From positions 1-64,000 of the forward strand of contig CAVQQI010000008.1 of assembly GCA_963714875.1 (NCBI GenBank): 64,000 bases of DNA. The letters run 5' to 3'. Below are positions 10,242 through 19,613 of this stretch, in pieces (position 1 is the stretch's first letter; every line of letters starts with the position of its first letter). Both the position numbers and the translations under genes were made by a program. The notes under the pieces are model-generated. The model saw only the letters and a list, made by a program, of their open reading frames with translations, was not told where the DNA came from and did not search any database. The DNA comes from JBAOHV01 sp963714875. GTDB taxonomy: Bacteria > Actinomycetota > Acidimicrobiia > Acidimicrobiales > Microtrichaceae.

Positions 10242-11981
10242 ATGCGTGATGTGATCGTGGTCGGTGCCGGGGGCGGTGGTCCTGTCGCCGCTGCCGAGCT
10301 GGCGGCCCAGGGGCTCGACGTGCTGGTCCTCGAGGCAGGCGCGCGCTTCGCCGACCCTGCAAGTGAGTGGACGCATTTCGAGAACGATGCGAACAACGCC
10401 GTCACCGGCTACATGCGTTTCGGGCCGAGCGACCGGGACCGGTCGCCATGGGCGGCGGACCTGCCCTACCCGTCCGCGGTCTCGCAGGTGGCAGCGGTCG
10501 GTGGCACCACGACGCACTTCTACGGGAACTGCCCACGAGCGATGCCCGGGGTGTTCGCCGGGTACGCCGGGGCCGACGCAGCCGAGTACGACACCGGGCA
10601 CCTGTTCCCGTTCAGCTACGACAGCCTGATCCCGTACTACGAGTGGGTCGAGGAGCGCCTGCCGGTCCAGACCGCCGCGATGGGCCGCAAGGAGCAGGCG
10701 TTCCTGAACGCCGCCGCGGCCGTGGGTCTGGCGCACCAGACGACCAAGGACATCCTCGGTCCGGGGCACCGCGCCCAGGAGAACTGCATCCTCCAGCCCG
10801 GCGGCACCGCGGGCCGCACGGACGACCCCGCCCAACTGACCTGGCCGACGGCGACGGGGTGCACCCTGTGCGGCCATTGTTTGCAGGGCTGCTACCAACC
10901 GATGAACTCGCCGCGCAACCTCCGGGCCCGGCGGTCGACCGACAACTCCTACGTCCCGATGATGCTGACGGCCGACGCATGGTCTCCCGGTGGGCGGGCG
11001 GCGACGCTCATGGCGGACGCCAGCGTGACCAAGTTGCTGACCGAACCCCGGAACGGTCGCGAGCACGTGGTCGGCGTCCGGTTCCGGCACGGCGGCCAGG
11101 TGCACGAGGAGCGCGCGTCGGTGGTCTGCCTCGCCGGTGGACCGCTGCAGTCACCGAGGCTCTGGCTCGAGAGCCGCCTGCCGAACCCGAACGGCTGGGT
11201 GGGTGCGGGTCTCACCGATCACTACTTGGACTTTCTCGTGGGGGTCATGGCCGACGACGTCGGCGGAGCGCTCGGTGCCGCTTCCGCCGCCCGTGCCGAC
11301 TGGCCCGGCTATGGCGGGATCGAGAACGTCTGCGCCGGGCCGGCCCAGCAAGCGCTGAGCCTCACCTACAGCGACCAGGGCATCAGCGGGTACTACGACA
11401 ACGGCGGCCAGGCGGCCCCGCATGGTGCCGATACCGTCGGTCGGCTGGTGGGCCCGGACCTCCTGGACCGGGTCAGCGACGTCAACCGGTTGCTGAGCGT
11501 GGTGATCATCACCGACGACGACGTCGAGAAGCAGAACCGGGTGACCTTGTCGGACCTCCCGCCGACCGAGCTCGGCCGGCGTCCGCGGGTCGTGATCAAC
11601 CACCGCAACCGGTCCGCGAGAACGCAGCGCAACCGGGAGTTCCTCGCGGCCCGAGCGGTCGAGATCCTCAGGGCTGCCGGCGCCACGTCGGTCCACCGCA
11701 GCAACTGGCCGCCCACGGTCCTGCACGGCCATTCCACGATGAAGATGGGGGCCGATCCGTCGAGCTCGGTGACCTCGCCAACAGGGGAGACCTGGGCGGT
11801 CGGAGGGCTGTACGTCACCGACAACTCGGTGCTGTCCAACTCGCTCGGTGGCCCCAACCCGACCCTGACCACCCAGGCGGTGGCCACCCGGATCGCCGAG
11901 AGCATCATGACGACGCACTTCGCCGGGGATCCGTGGGTGATCGGCGGCGCACGCCGGTGTCGTCGATCGACGACAGCGTGA
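10242..11981 (+). CDS. GMC family FAD-dependent oxidoreductase
   Basis: About 579 residues. The FAD-binding Rossmann motif VIVVGAGGGGPVAAAELAA is at the N-terminus with the Glu of LVLEAG following. VAAVGGTTTHFYGN fits the flavin/active-site region, a Cys cluster (GCTLCGHCLQGC) lies near residue 210, and the C-terminus has the GMC signature HGHSTMKMGADP and LYVTDNSVLSNSLGGPNPT. With the preceding exported subunit it probably forms a membrane-linked alcohol/sugar dehydrogenase; no cytochrome subunit is encoded nearby. The last 15 residues are Arg-rich, and the alternative frame ends in SSIDDSVTQAVLARGL at 12010, so a late indel is possible. Confidence 0.82.
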   Translation: MRDVIVVGAGGGGPVAAAELAAQGLDVLVLEAGARFADPASEWTHFENDANNAVTGYMRFGPSDRDRSPWAADLPYPSAVSQVAAVGGTTTHFYGNCPRAMPGVFAGYAGADAAEYDTGHLFPFSYDSLIPYYEWVEERLPVQTAAMGRKEQAFLNAAAAVGLAHQTTKDILGPGHRAQENCILQPGGTAGRTDDPAQLTWPTATGCTLCGHCLQGCYQPMNSPRNLRARRSTDNSYVPMMLTADAWSPGGRAATLMADASVTKLLTEPRNGREHVVGVRFRHGGQVHEERASVVCLAGGPLQSPRLWLESRLPNPNGWVGAGLTDHYLDFLVGVMADDVGGALGAASAARADWPGYGGIENVCAGPAQQALSLTYSDQGISGYYDNGGQAAPHGADTVGRLVGPDLLDRVSDVNRLLSVVIITDDDVEKQNRVTLSDLPPTELGRRPRVVINHRNRSARTQRNREFLAARAVEILRAAGATSVHRSNWPPTVLHGHSTMKMGADPSSSVTSPTGETWAVGGLYVTDNSVLSNSLGGPNPTLTTQAVATRIAESIMTTHFAGDPWVIGGARRCRRSTTA

Positions 11982-12139
11982 CCCAGGCGGTGCTGGCCCG
12001 GGGCCTCTGAGAACGTCGCCGTCGGCCATCAGGCACCTCCTCGCGTCGGGGAGCGCCAGGGCTGTACGAAGTCCCTGACGGACCTGCTGCGTGGAGCGGG
12101 TGCGATCTCCTACGCTGCTTCGGTCCTACGGGGGAGTGG

Positions 12140-15088
12140 ATGGGGCAGGAACTGCAGGTCGGGTTGCTCGGAGCTCTGACGATCGACACCGGCAACGGCA
12201 GTTCGGTCGGGCTGCCGAGCGCGACGCAGCGCCGCCTGCTCAGCGTGCTGGCGCTCGAAGCCGGTCACGTCCTGCCGGCGCCCCGCCTGTGCGAGCTGCT
12301 CGAGATCTCGAACGGATCACTGCGAACGTCGGTGAACCGACTCCGGTCCACGATCGGTGACCACCTGGCGACGTCGCCACCGGGCTACCTGCTCACGGCG
12401 CGGACCGACCTGGCCGAGTTCGAGCAGCTGGTGTCGGGTGGTCATGCTGCCGACAGCGGGGATCCGATCGAGCGGTGGGACCGGGCGCTGGAACTCTGGC
12501 GCGGCGAGCCCCTCGAGGAGTTCCGCGACGAGTCCTGGGCCGTGGCGGTGGTGGAGCGGCTCTGGGAGCTGCGCTCGGTGGCGATCGAGTCCAGGGCGGA
12601 AGTCCTGATGGAGGCGCGGCGGGCCGACCTGGTGGTCGCCGAGATGCGGGCGCACGTCGCCGACCACCCCTTGAGGGAGCGGCCCAGGATGATTCTGATG
12701 CGGGCGCTGACCGAGGAGGGACGCGCCACCGAGGCGTTGCGGGTCTACCAGGACCACCGACGGCATCTGGTCGAGTCGACCGGCACCGAGCCGTCGGAGG
12801 CGATCCGTTCACTCGAGCAGTCGATCGCGGCCGGCATCGGCGGGTCGGGCCCGTCGACCGGGGGCACGGGATGGCGTCCCCGCCCCACCAACCTGCCCGC
12901 GCCGCGCACCTCGCTCATCGGGCGCGAGCTGCTCGTCGACCGTGTGGTCCAACTGGTCCGCGAGCATCGCCTCGTGTCGCTCATCGGTCCCGGCGGGGTG
13001 GGCAAGACCCGCCTGGCGATCGAGGGGGCCGGTCGTGCGCTCGACGACGTGCCCGGCAGCGTGTTCTTCGTCGATCTGACCGCAGCGACCGACGGGACCG
13101 ACGTGTCGGGCGTCCTGGTCCGATCGACCTCGGCGCCGGTCCGACCGGACCAGCCCGACATCGACGCCGTCGTGGAGCTGTTGGCGGACCGCACCGCACT
13201 CCTGGTCGTCGACAACTGCGAACACGTCATCGACGCAGCCGCGGAGCTGATCGACGACGTCCTGACCCGCTGTGCAGGGGCGCGGGTCCTGGCCACGACG
13301 CGCGAGGCGCTGCGGCTCCACGGCGAGTGTCGATGCATCGTGCCGTCGCTGGAGGTCGACGGCCCCGACTCCGCCGGAGCCCGGCTGTTCGTCGACCGGG
13401 CGGCCCTGGTCGTCGAGACAGCGGTCGACGACGGTGCGGTCGACGGGGCGGCGAGGTCCGGGAGCCCGGACAGCGACCCTGCGACCATCGTCGAGATCGC
13501 CCGTCGACTCGACGGCATTCCCCTGGCCATCGAGCTGGCCGCCGCGCAGGTCGCCGCCTTCAGCCCGGCGCAGATCCTGGAGCTGCTCGACGACCGATTC
13601 GCCCTGCTCGAGGAGCAGCAGCGACGCGTGCCGCTGCGCCAACAGACCCTGGCCGCGACGCTGGAGTGGTCCTACGAGCTGCTCTCCGATGACCACCGCC
13701 GGGCGCTGCGGACCCTGTCGGCCTGCGCCGGGGCCTGCTCACCGGCAACCGCGGCGCGGGTCCTCGGGAGTCCGCTCACCGAGACCGAGCGCCTGCTCGA
13801 CGACCTGGCGGCCAAGTCGCTGCTCGTGCCGGCTCCCGAAGGCCGGGACCCCGTGGGGTACACGTTCCTCGAGACCGTGCGCGAGTACGGCCGGGCCATG
13901 CTGTCGCAGGCCGGCGAGGTGGACGCGGCACAACTGGCGGTCGAATCGGCCCTGCTCCCTCCCGCCGACGACCCCGGGAACTGGACATCGCTGGTCAACG
14001 ACGTCATCTGCGCCGCGGACCCCGCCGTGATGCTCGAGGCCTCCACCCGTCTCGCGGCCGCCGCGGACGCCCAGGGCGCCGGGCGCCTCGGGCCCGCGGC
14101 GTACCTCTTCGCGTCGGTGGCGTTCCGCGACGAGCTCGGGTCGCTCCGGGCCCGCGCCTCGATGGTCCGTGAGCTGGCCGGGCGGCGGGACGAGCTCGAC
14201 CCGTTGGCATGGCGGGTCGCCACCGCGGCCAGCCTTCTGTTCGATCGATCGGGGCGTGACTACGGGGCGGTCATGACGACGGCCGCCACGATGACCGACG
14301 CGCTCGCTGCCCGACGATCCGGCATCGCAGCTGGTTCGAGCTCTGGCAGTGCGCGCTGACCACCGCGGTCGACCCCGAGGCGGGACTGGGCGCGGTGGAG
14401 GCAGCGCTGCCGCCGCGCGGAGCGCCACGCACGCCCACCGCTCGACTGGACGCTGTCGCAGCTCCTCGGGACGAAGGCCGCGGGACTGGCGTTGCTGCGA
14501 CGACTGGACGAGACGCACGCAGTCGCCGCCGAGGCTGCCCGGTGGGCACCCGTGGGCCAGGAGTCCCGCGACCAGGCGCTGGCGCTGCAGGCATGGCTGG
14601 GCTACCTGGACGGTGCGCCGATCGACCACGACCTGGTCGCCGAGATCGCGTCGCAGGACCACGGACTGGGCCTGGCCGAACTCTGTGCAGCGCCCGGCGT
14701 GCTGCACAGCGGCGGCACCCCGATGGAGCGGGGGGCGCGACTGCTCGCGCTGGCGAGGGAGCGGCCGCCGTTCGCCCTGGCGACGCCGTTCCTCCTGGCC
14801 TTCGCCTGGCTCGCCCTCGAGCTCGACGACCACGAGCGGGCCCGCCGACTCGTGGCGAACGCCGAGCTCTACGACGCCAGCACGCAGGTCGCACTCGTGT
14901 ACGTGCTCGCCGCCATCGACGACCGGGGGCCCGACGAGTGGACCGCCGGCCGGGACGGGGCGGTGGCCCACTACCTGGGGCCCGAGCACGAGCTGGCCGT
15001 CGAACACGGTGCCGCCGTGCTCGACGAGGAGCTGGACCGTTGGGAGCGCCTGCTCGCCGACGCGCCCCCGGGAACCGCGTCCCGCTGA
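12140..15088 (+). CDS. BTAD (AfsR/SARP-type) transcriptional regulator with NB-ARC-like ATPase, frameshifted
   Basis: About 980 residues across two compensating frameshifts (near 14320 and 14420). The N-terminal winged helix (SATQRRLLSVLALEAGHVLP) is followed by the bacterial transcriptional activation domain (ESWAVAVVERLWELRSVAIE, RVYQDHRRHLVESTGTEPSE). The ATPase has P-loop LIGPGGVGKTRLAIE and Walker B LLVVDNCEHVIDAA, with the usual GIPLAIELAAAQVAAF motif, then helical repeats. ATG 12140 has GGGGGAG just upstream. Such proteins are cytosolic regulators; the target genes are unknown. Confidence 0.82.
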
Positions 15089-15154
15089 ACGGACCCGCCG
15101 GCCGCCCGCCGGCGGAGCCCGGACGACCGACCTGTCCGACGGCCGGCGAGAACC

Positions 15155-15786
15155 TCAGGCGAGACGCTGGGTCAGGCGGCCGAGCCCCGACCCCGGCGTG
15201 AACAGGCCGGCGCTGCTGTCGACCTTGGTCAGGTACTCCGGGTCTGCCGACAACGCGGCCTCCGCTGCGTCGACCTCCTCGAGCGAGCCCGCCAGGCTGA
15301 ACCAGGCGACCTGCGCCCAGGGTCCGTACATCGAGCGGGTGAAGAGCCCGTCGCGTCCGGTGACGCCGGCGACGTGGTCCATCATCTCGACACCGAACGC
15401 CATCGCGTCGCTGATCCGGCCCAGCGCGCACTGGGCCGAGACGATGCTCGCGGAGTCGCCCCGGTGGCCGCCGCCACCTGCGGTCCCGGCACGACCTGGG
15501 CGAGCACGTCCTCGGTCGGCCCCTCGAACAGGTGCGCCGCGGCCGTGATGGTCTCGACGTAGTCGTTGTCGGCGAGCAGCTTCTCCCGGGCCACGCCCAT
15601 CTCCTGGTGCGAGTCGAGGGTCATGGTCCAGCCGAGCACGGTCGCGGGAGCGCCGTACAGGGTCTGCCAGACCGAGATCTCGTGGCCGACGATGCGCGTG
15701 GCCTTGGCCGCGATGTCCACCGCGAAGGCCGTCGCCTCGAGCTGACGGTCGTGCGCTGCGGTGCGGTTCCGTAGGAACAGGTACAT
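15155..15786 (-). CDS. Conserved hypothetical protein, frameshifted
   Basis: About 210 residues read across a frameshift near 15465, where a G-run is one base short (ACCGGGG should be ACCGGGGG to join ...AAATG to GDSASIVSAQ). It begins MYLFLRNRTAAHDRQLEATA and contains repeated alpha/beta segments (GWTMTLDSHQEM and WAQVAWFSLAGSLEEVDAAE), suggesting a duplicated ferredoxin-like fold of the kind seen in small dimeric enzymes. I do not recognise the family. An inverted repeat covers its ribosome binding site. Confidence 0.55.
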
Positions 15787-15795
15787 GGTGATCTC

Positions 15796-15831
15796 CTCGG
15801 TCGTGCACCCCGGATGGGATGCACGACCGAG
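15796..15831 (-). promoter_or_regulatory. Inverted repeat covering the Shine-Dalgarno site
   Basis: A perfect 12-bp inverted repeat (CTCGGTCGTGCA / TGCACGACCGAG) with a 12-nt spacer ends about 10 bp before the ATG at 15786. On the minus strand its proximal arm contains the GAGGAG of the likely ribosome binding site, so folding would hide it. It could equally be a protein operator. Confidence 0.45.
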
Positions 15832-16054
15832 CTTGACGATGCGCGGTTACACCTGCGCGGCACCTGAGCCTGCCCGCACCGATCGTTCGTCGTTCGCGCC
15901 CGGTCACGCTCTGGTGGACCGAGCTTCGGCAAGGGCAGGTCATCGAGGCGCTGATCGACGGTGCAGGTCGGTATCCCTTCTGGCGTGCGGTTCGTCGTGA
16001 TGGTGGACAGGTTGTCCGCCGGCTCGTGGAGTCGGAGCGTGGAGGAGGATCGTC

Positions 16055-16276
16055 ATGACGTTCGTGAACGAAGCAGGCTGGGACCGGATTGCCCGGGTGG
16101 TGGCTGGGATCGTGTTGCTGGCGGTCGGATTCGGTGTGGTCGGAGGCACGGTCGGCACGGTGCTCGGAGTCGTGGGCCTGGTTCCACTGCTGACCGGGCT
16201 CGTCGGCTACTGCCCGATCTACCGCTTGTTGCACGTGAGCACGAACCACCGGGACGAGTCGTCGACCACGGCATGA
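16055..16276 (+). CDS. YgaP-like (DUF2892) small membrane protein, copy 1
   Basis: A 73-residue protein (MTFVNEAGWDRIARVVAGIV) with two hydrophobic helices and the family ending LLTGLVGYCPIYRLL. It is an inner-membrane protein of unknown role; DUF2892 proteins often accompany rhodanese or oxidative-stress genes. GGAGGA lies 8 bp before the ATG. It differs from the copy at 60591 by one residue. Confidence 0.8.
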   Translation: MTFVNEAGWDRIARVVAGIVLLAVGFGVVGGTVGTVLGVVGLVPLLTGLVGYCPIYRLLHVSTNHRDESSTTA

Positions 16277-16322
16277 CCCCGGGCCCGAGGGCATCCACGC
16301 CAGTTGTGTCAGGCTCCACGCA

Positions 16323-17103
16323 GTGAACGATGTGGGCAAGCCGCAGCCGGTGCCACCTGACGAAGCGACCTTGGCCGCAACGCTGATCGACCTCTATCCG
16401 TTCGTGTTGTCCGTGACGCGCGACCCGGACCTGGCTGCCGACCTGATCCAGGATGCCTGGCTGCGGGCCGCCCGGTCGGCGGGGCAGTGGCGCGGCGACG
16501 CCCCGTTGGCGTCGTGGCTGCGTCGCATCATCCACAATCTCGCGATCGACTCGGCTCGTCGTTCGGCGTGGTGAGGTGCTCGTCGAAGAGGTCGAGCAGC
16601 GTTGGCGGGACGACGACTACAGCGTCGACGCCGCGGTCGTGGCCGAACGGGCCCAGGTTCGTGAGGAGCTCGAGGACGCACTCGCTCGCCTGCCCTTCAT
16701 CTATCGCTCGGCGGTGACGTTGCACGACGTCGAAGGGTGGACCGTCGCCGAGATCGCCGACCTGCTCGAGGTCGGTCTGCCCGCAGCCAAGCAGCGTCTG
16801 CGGCGAGGCCGGATGATGCTCGTCACAGCGCTCGCTGACGGCCAGGATCGCCGGGACAACCTGAAGGGAGTGCCCATGCGCTGCTGGGACGCGGCGACAG
16901 CACGTATCCGAGTACCTGAACGGCGATCTCGACCCCGGGACCGTGGCGCTGCTCGAGCGGCATCTCGAGGTGTGTCCGACCTGCCCGCCGCTGTACGCGT
17001 CGCTGGTCGGCGTGCGCGCCGAACTCGGCGGGCTACGAGACTCCGACGCGGTCGTACCTCCTGCGCTGGCCGGCCGTCTGCAGGGCCGGTCGACCTCTAC
17101 CTG
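16323..17103 (+). pseudogene. ECF sigma factor with zf-HC2 domain, copy 1 (broken)
   Basis: Starts at the GTG at 16323. Sigma region 2 is visible (DLAADLIQDAWLRAARSAGQ, then SWLRRIIHNLAIDSARR) but the frame stops at TGA near 16572, where copy 2 reads through; one extra base (GGCGTGGTGAGG against GGCGCGTGAGG) is responsible. Region 4 (FIYRSAVTLHDVEGWTVAEI) continues in another frame. A second extra base near 16893 breaks the C-terminal zinc-binding domain. Two insertions plus the nearby 300-bp deletion make real decay likely here. Confidence 0.75.
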
Positions 17104-17119
17104 AGGGGGAGTCGGGGGG

Positions 17120-17389
17120 TCAGCGCATCGCCTCGATGAGCAGTGCGTCGGCGAAGGCGAAGAACCGGATCGAGGCGCCGACCTTCACTGCCCGTTCGGG
17201 CAGACGGGCGCCGAGTTGTTGGCCGACGATGATCGCGACGGCGTCGGCGGCCACCATGCCGAGGGTGGATCCCAGCCAGGTGCCGAACAGACCCTCGGTC
17301 GTTGCGGGGGTGATCGTGGCGAGCATCGTCTTGTCGCCGAGCTCGGCGATGAAGATCACCCCGAAGCTCAACAGGAAGGCTGCCCACAT
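17120..17389 (-). CDS. GDT1/TMEM165 family transporter, internally deleted single-repeat form
   Basis: An 89-residue version of the 189-residue protein at 61652. It keeps the N-terminal helix with FIAELGDK and continues directly as TMLATITPATTEG from the second repeat, so exactly 100 codons are missing. The deletion endpoints are a 19-bp direct repeat (TCTTGTCGCCGAGCTCGGC) present twice, 300 bp apart, in copy 2. The reading frame is preserved. The family moves Mn2+/Ca2+ (H+-coupled) and normally needs both ExGDK repeats, or two single-repeat chains that pair; whether this form works is open. GAGGAGAT precedes the ATG. Confidence 0.75.
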   Translation of the reverse strand: MWAAFLLSFGVIFIAELGDKTMLATITPATTEGLFGTWLGSTLGMVAADAVAIIVGQQLGARLPERAVKVGASIRFFAFADALLIEAMR

Positions 17390-17685
17390 GTGACGATCTC
17401 CTCGGCTGGGCACCGAGGAGAAGCGCGACCTGCGGCAGCGTTCGACCCGGCGCAGACATCGTGCACCACGTGGAAGGTTCCGCACGCCCGGTGGTCCTGC
17501 TGGCAGTGGAGCCTCGGCACGTTCACGACGTGGACTCCGTGCGGATGGGCCGGGTGAACGCCGCCGGTCGGGGTGGCATCCGCCCCTGTCGTCGTACTGG
17601 ACGACGCGACGATGCCCGAGCGGTCGCGATACGTGTGGTCGTGCCGGCGTGGGGAGTGAGGAGCAGCCCGATCGGCGTCGCCGAC
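17390..17685. other. Intergenic, tail of duplicated block
   Basis: Up to about 17534 this matches the leader of the GDT1 gene in copy 2. Beyond that I see no gene, only the spacer before the convergent VOC gene stop. Confidence 0.5.
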
Positions 17686-18093
17686 CTACTGGGACGCCTC
17701 AGGGTCGTCCCAGAAGAGGGCGAGCCCGATGCCGTCGGGGTCGTTGAAGTTGACGATGGCCCCCGGAGGGATCTCGATGACGCCGGAGTGTTCGATGTGG
17801 TGTCGAGCGAGTTGGTCGGCCCAGCGGTCCAGATCCGCACGCGACGGAACGGTGAAGGCAAGGTGGTCGAGTCCGGTGCATCGGGGATCGAACTCGGTGC
17901 CACCAACAGGGCGGTGCTCCACGAGGCCGATGCTGTAGCCCCCGGACGCGAAACGCATGACGCAGGCGCGTCGGGTCTCCCCGTCCTCGCGGAACATCTC
18001 TTCCATGCCGAGCACCGTCGCGTACCAGCGAGCGCTGTGGTCGCAGTCTCGGACCGACAGGGCCACATGGTGGAACGCGACGAGATCATCCAT
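17686..18093 (-). CDS. VOC family (glyoxalase/bleomycin-resistance fold) protein
   Basis: About 135 residues with two beta-alpha-beta-beta-beta modules: FHHVALSVRDCDHSARWYAT at the start and GLDHLAFTVPSRADLDRWAD in the middle, closing with NFNDPDGIGLALFW. First-module His and second-module His/Glu-type metal positions are partly recognisable. Function may be a lyase, dioxygenase or binding protein; no substrate clue. I start it at MDDLVAFHHV (18093), which overlaps the end of the upstream MarR gene by 8 bp, so the two are cotranscribed. Confidence 0.75.
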   Translation of the reverse strand: MDDLVAFHHVALSVRDCDHSARWYATVLGMEEMFREDGETRRACVMRFASGGYSIGLVEHRPVGGTEFDPRCTGLDHLAFTVPSRADLDRWADQLARHHIEHSGVIEIPPGAIVNFNDPDGIGLALFWDDPEASQ

Positions 18094-18616
18094 GGGCCCA
18101 TCGCCCCGTTTCATCGTGGAGCTCGCCGAGGAGCCGGCGGAGGGTCGCTAGCTTCGATGTGCCCAAGGAGTCCGCGAGCTCTCCTTCCATCGTGGCGATG
18201 ATGCCGAGCGCGTCGTCGATCTCACGCCAGCCTCGATCGGTCAGTCGGACGAGCCGGGCGCGACCGTCGGTGGGGTCCGGTTCACGCTCGAGGTATCCGT
18301 TCTGCTCGAGGTGTGACACGAGATAGGCCATGGCGGGCTTCGACATCTGGGCCTTGACGGCGAGATCGGTGATGCAGGAACCGTTCGGGTCTATGTGCTG
18401 GAACACGACCAGGTGCGCTGCACGCAGGTCCGTGTATCCGGCGAGATGAAGCCGAGCGAGCACCTCGGTGGAGAACGCGAAGAAGGGTTCGCGCAGCAGT
18501 ATCCGGAGCTTGGAATCCGGCCGGTCGCCGACGGTGGTGGAGTGCGAGGCACTCCGAAGGAGAGCGCGGGCGCTCCGGTTTCGTGCCACCTCTGAGGTGC
18601 CCTGGCGGCGCATCAT
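18086..18616 (-). CDS. MarR family transcriptional regulator
   Basis: Winged helix-turn-helix repressor or activator. The core reads AGYTDLRAAHLVVFQHIDPN, then ITDLAVKAQMSKPAMAYLVS (recognition helix) and LEREPDPTDGRARLVRLTDR (wing). ATG at 18616 is the first clear start but the N-terminal 35 residues are Arg/Ser-rich, so a start further in is possible. It overlaps the downstream VOC gene and probably controls it. Confidence 0.75.
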   Translation of the reverse strand: MMRRQGTSEVARNRSARALLRSASHSTTVGDRPDSKLRILLREPFFAFSTEVLARLHLAGYTDLRAAHLVVFQHIDPNGSCITDLAVKAQMSKPAMAYLVSHLEQNGYLEREPDPTDGRARLVRLTDRGWREIDDALGIIATMEGELADSLGTSKLATLRRLLGELHDETGRWAHG

Positions 18617-18767
18617 CGGTGGGGTCGGCCAGCGGAGCCGACCTGACGTGCCTTTCAACTTGGCCCTGGAGCCTTCGCCTCGTGCGTTCCTTATCCAAGG
18701 CGAGATGTACCTTCGCCCTCATGGCAAGAACGGCGATAGTTGGAGCTGCGGACACCTTGCGGCTGGC

Positions 18768-18864
18768 GGCGGGGTGGAGCGATGGTGTGCATTCCTCGGC
18801 ACCATTGCTTGGCGCCGGCCTCGCGAACCCACGGTCCCCGAGTGTTGTAGTCCCCCCGCCACCA
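18768..18864 (+). pseudogene. Decayed tRNA-fMet copy (attachment-site relic B)
   Basis: The first 12 informative bases (GCGGGGTGGAGC, 18769-18780) and the last 12 (CCCCCGCCACCA, 18853-18864) equal the two ends of tRNA-fMet and would pair as an acceptor stem. The interior is degenerate, with faint similarity to the anticodon/variable region and no T-loop. The sequence after CCA (ATCGAGAA) matches the sites at 21231 and 59276. It cannot be a working tRNA. Confidence 0.45.
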
Positions 18865-18869
18865 ATCGA

Positions 18870-18903
18870 GAAAGCCCGGAATCTCAAGGGATTCCGGGCT
18901 TTC
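18870..18903. terminator. Strong terminator hairpin beside relic B
   Basis: A perfect 14-bp stem (GAAAGCCCGGAATC / GATTCCGGGCTTTC) with a 6-nt loop starts 5 bp after the relic tRNA end and separates it from the integrase fragment. Confidence 0.75.
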
Positions 18904-19004
18904 GATGTTCTCGGGTGAAGTGGGCGTCTACCGGGTCGGTCTACCGGCCGGCACGCCAGCTCGTTGTCGGTGCTGGGTTCTCGGGCTGTAGAGCCGGTAG
19001 ACGT

Positions 19005-19532
19005 CTACCGGGTGGCGGGCGAGCAGTTGGCTGAAGCGGGTTCGGCGCCCATGCCGGGCATGACGTGTTGGTAGGTGGCCATGGTGAAGCCGGGGTTGGC
19101 GTGGCCGAGTCGTTCGGACACGACCTTGATCGGTGTGCCGGCAGCGAAGAGCAGCGACGCGTGGGTGTGACGGAGTCCGTGGAAGCAGATGCGGGGCATG
19201 TCGAGGCGGCGGACTTGTCGGTGGAACAGCCGGTATATCGACTCGGGGTGCACCGGGAGTCCGGCTTGGTTCGTGAAGATCGGATCGCTGGTCCCGACCG
19301 GGTGGCCGTCGCGCTGCTGACGTCGCCGCCACGCTCGGAGCACTCGTTCGGTATCGGCGTCGAGGTCGATGCAGCGCCGGCTGGTGTGGGTTTTGACCGC
19401 AACCTCGACAGAGCGGCCGGCGACGACCTGGCGGCTTCTGGCGATGGAGAGCCGATGGGTGCCCTTGCGCCAGTCGCCCCAGCGGAGCCCGGCGAGTTGG
19501 TCGCGTCGCGAGGTCCGAGCAAACGGTCGCAT
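19005..19532 (-). pseudogene. Tyrosine recombinase/integrase, N-terminally truncated
   Basis: 175 residues of the catalytic domain of a phage-type integrase. The conserved Arg is in QLAGLRWGDW, the HxxR in CFHGLRHTHASLLF, the second His in ERLGHANPGF and the nucleophile Tyr in MATYQHV. The N-terminal SAM-like core-binding domain is missing; upstream of ATG 19532 the sequence is the promoter of the divergent MarR operon. Its 3' end points to relic B, the usual layout of an integrase next to its attachment site, so it is the remnant of an element that entered at tRNA-fMet. Confidence 0.8.
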
Positions 19533-19548
19533 CCCCGGGGGAGCTAGG

Positions 19549-19592
19549 TTGACGAGTAGTACGAGATCGTAATATAGTAATGCGAGATCGTA
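19549..19592 (+). promoter_or_regulatory. Promoter with two MarR-type operators
   Basis: -35 TTGACG (19549-19554) and -10 TATAGT (19573-19578) are 18 bp apart. A palindrome TACGA-GA-TCGTA (19560-19571) sits in the spacer and a near copy TGCGA-GA-TCGTA (19581-19592) sits at the start point; centres are 21 bp apart. GGAGG (19602-19606) and ATG 19614 follow. This fits autoregulation by the MarR protein encoded second in the operon. Confidence 0.65.
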
Positions 19593-19613
19593 CTAGTTCA
19601 CGGAGGTTCCACG

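Larger units (their letters stand above)
15949..17534. repeat. Duplicated block, copy 1 (decayed)
   Basis: This stretch is nearly identical to 60486-62366, starting at CTGATCGACGGTGCAGGTCG and ending near GACGTGGA. It carries the same three-gene set. Copy 1 has frameshifts in the sigma factor and a 300-bp deletion in the GDT1 gene, while copy 2 is intact. Confidence 0.9.

Noticed and set aside
12475..13692. Long alternative-frame Arg/Gly-rich open frames in and around the BTAD gene
   Set aside because: Composition is that of shifted high-GC codons; the recognised domains lie in the frame starting at 12140.
16323..17103. Copy 1 sigma factor as two separate functional genes
   Set aside because: The breaks coincide with single extra bases relative to copy 2, so they are lesions rather than gene boundaries.
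18768..18864. tRNA-Sec gene (97 nt, CCA end)
   Set aside because: No TTCRA T-loop and no TCA anticodon arm; only the ends match, and they match tRNA-fMet.
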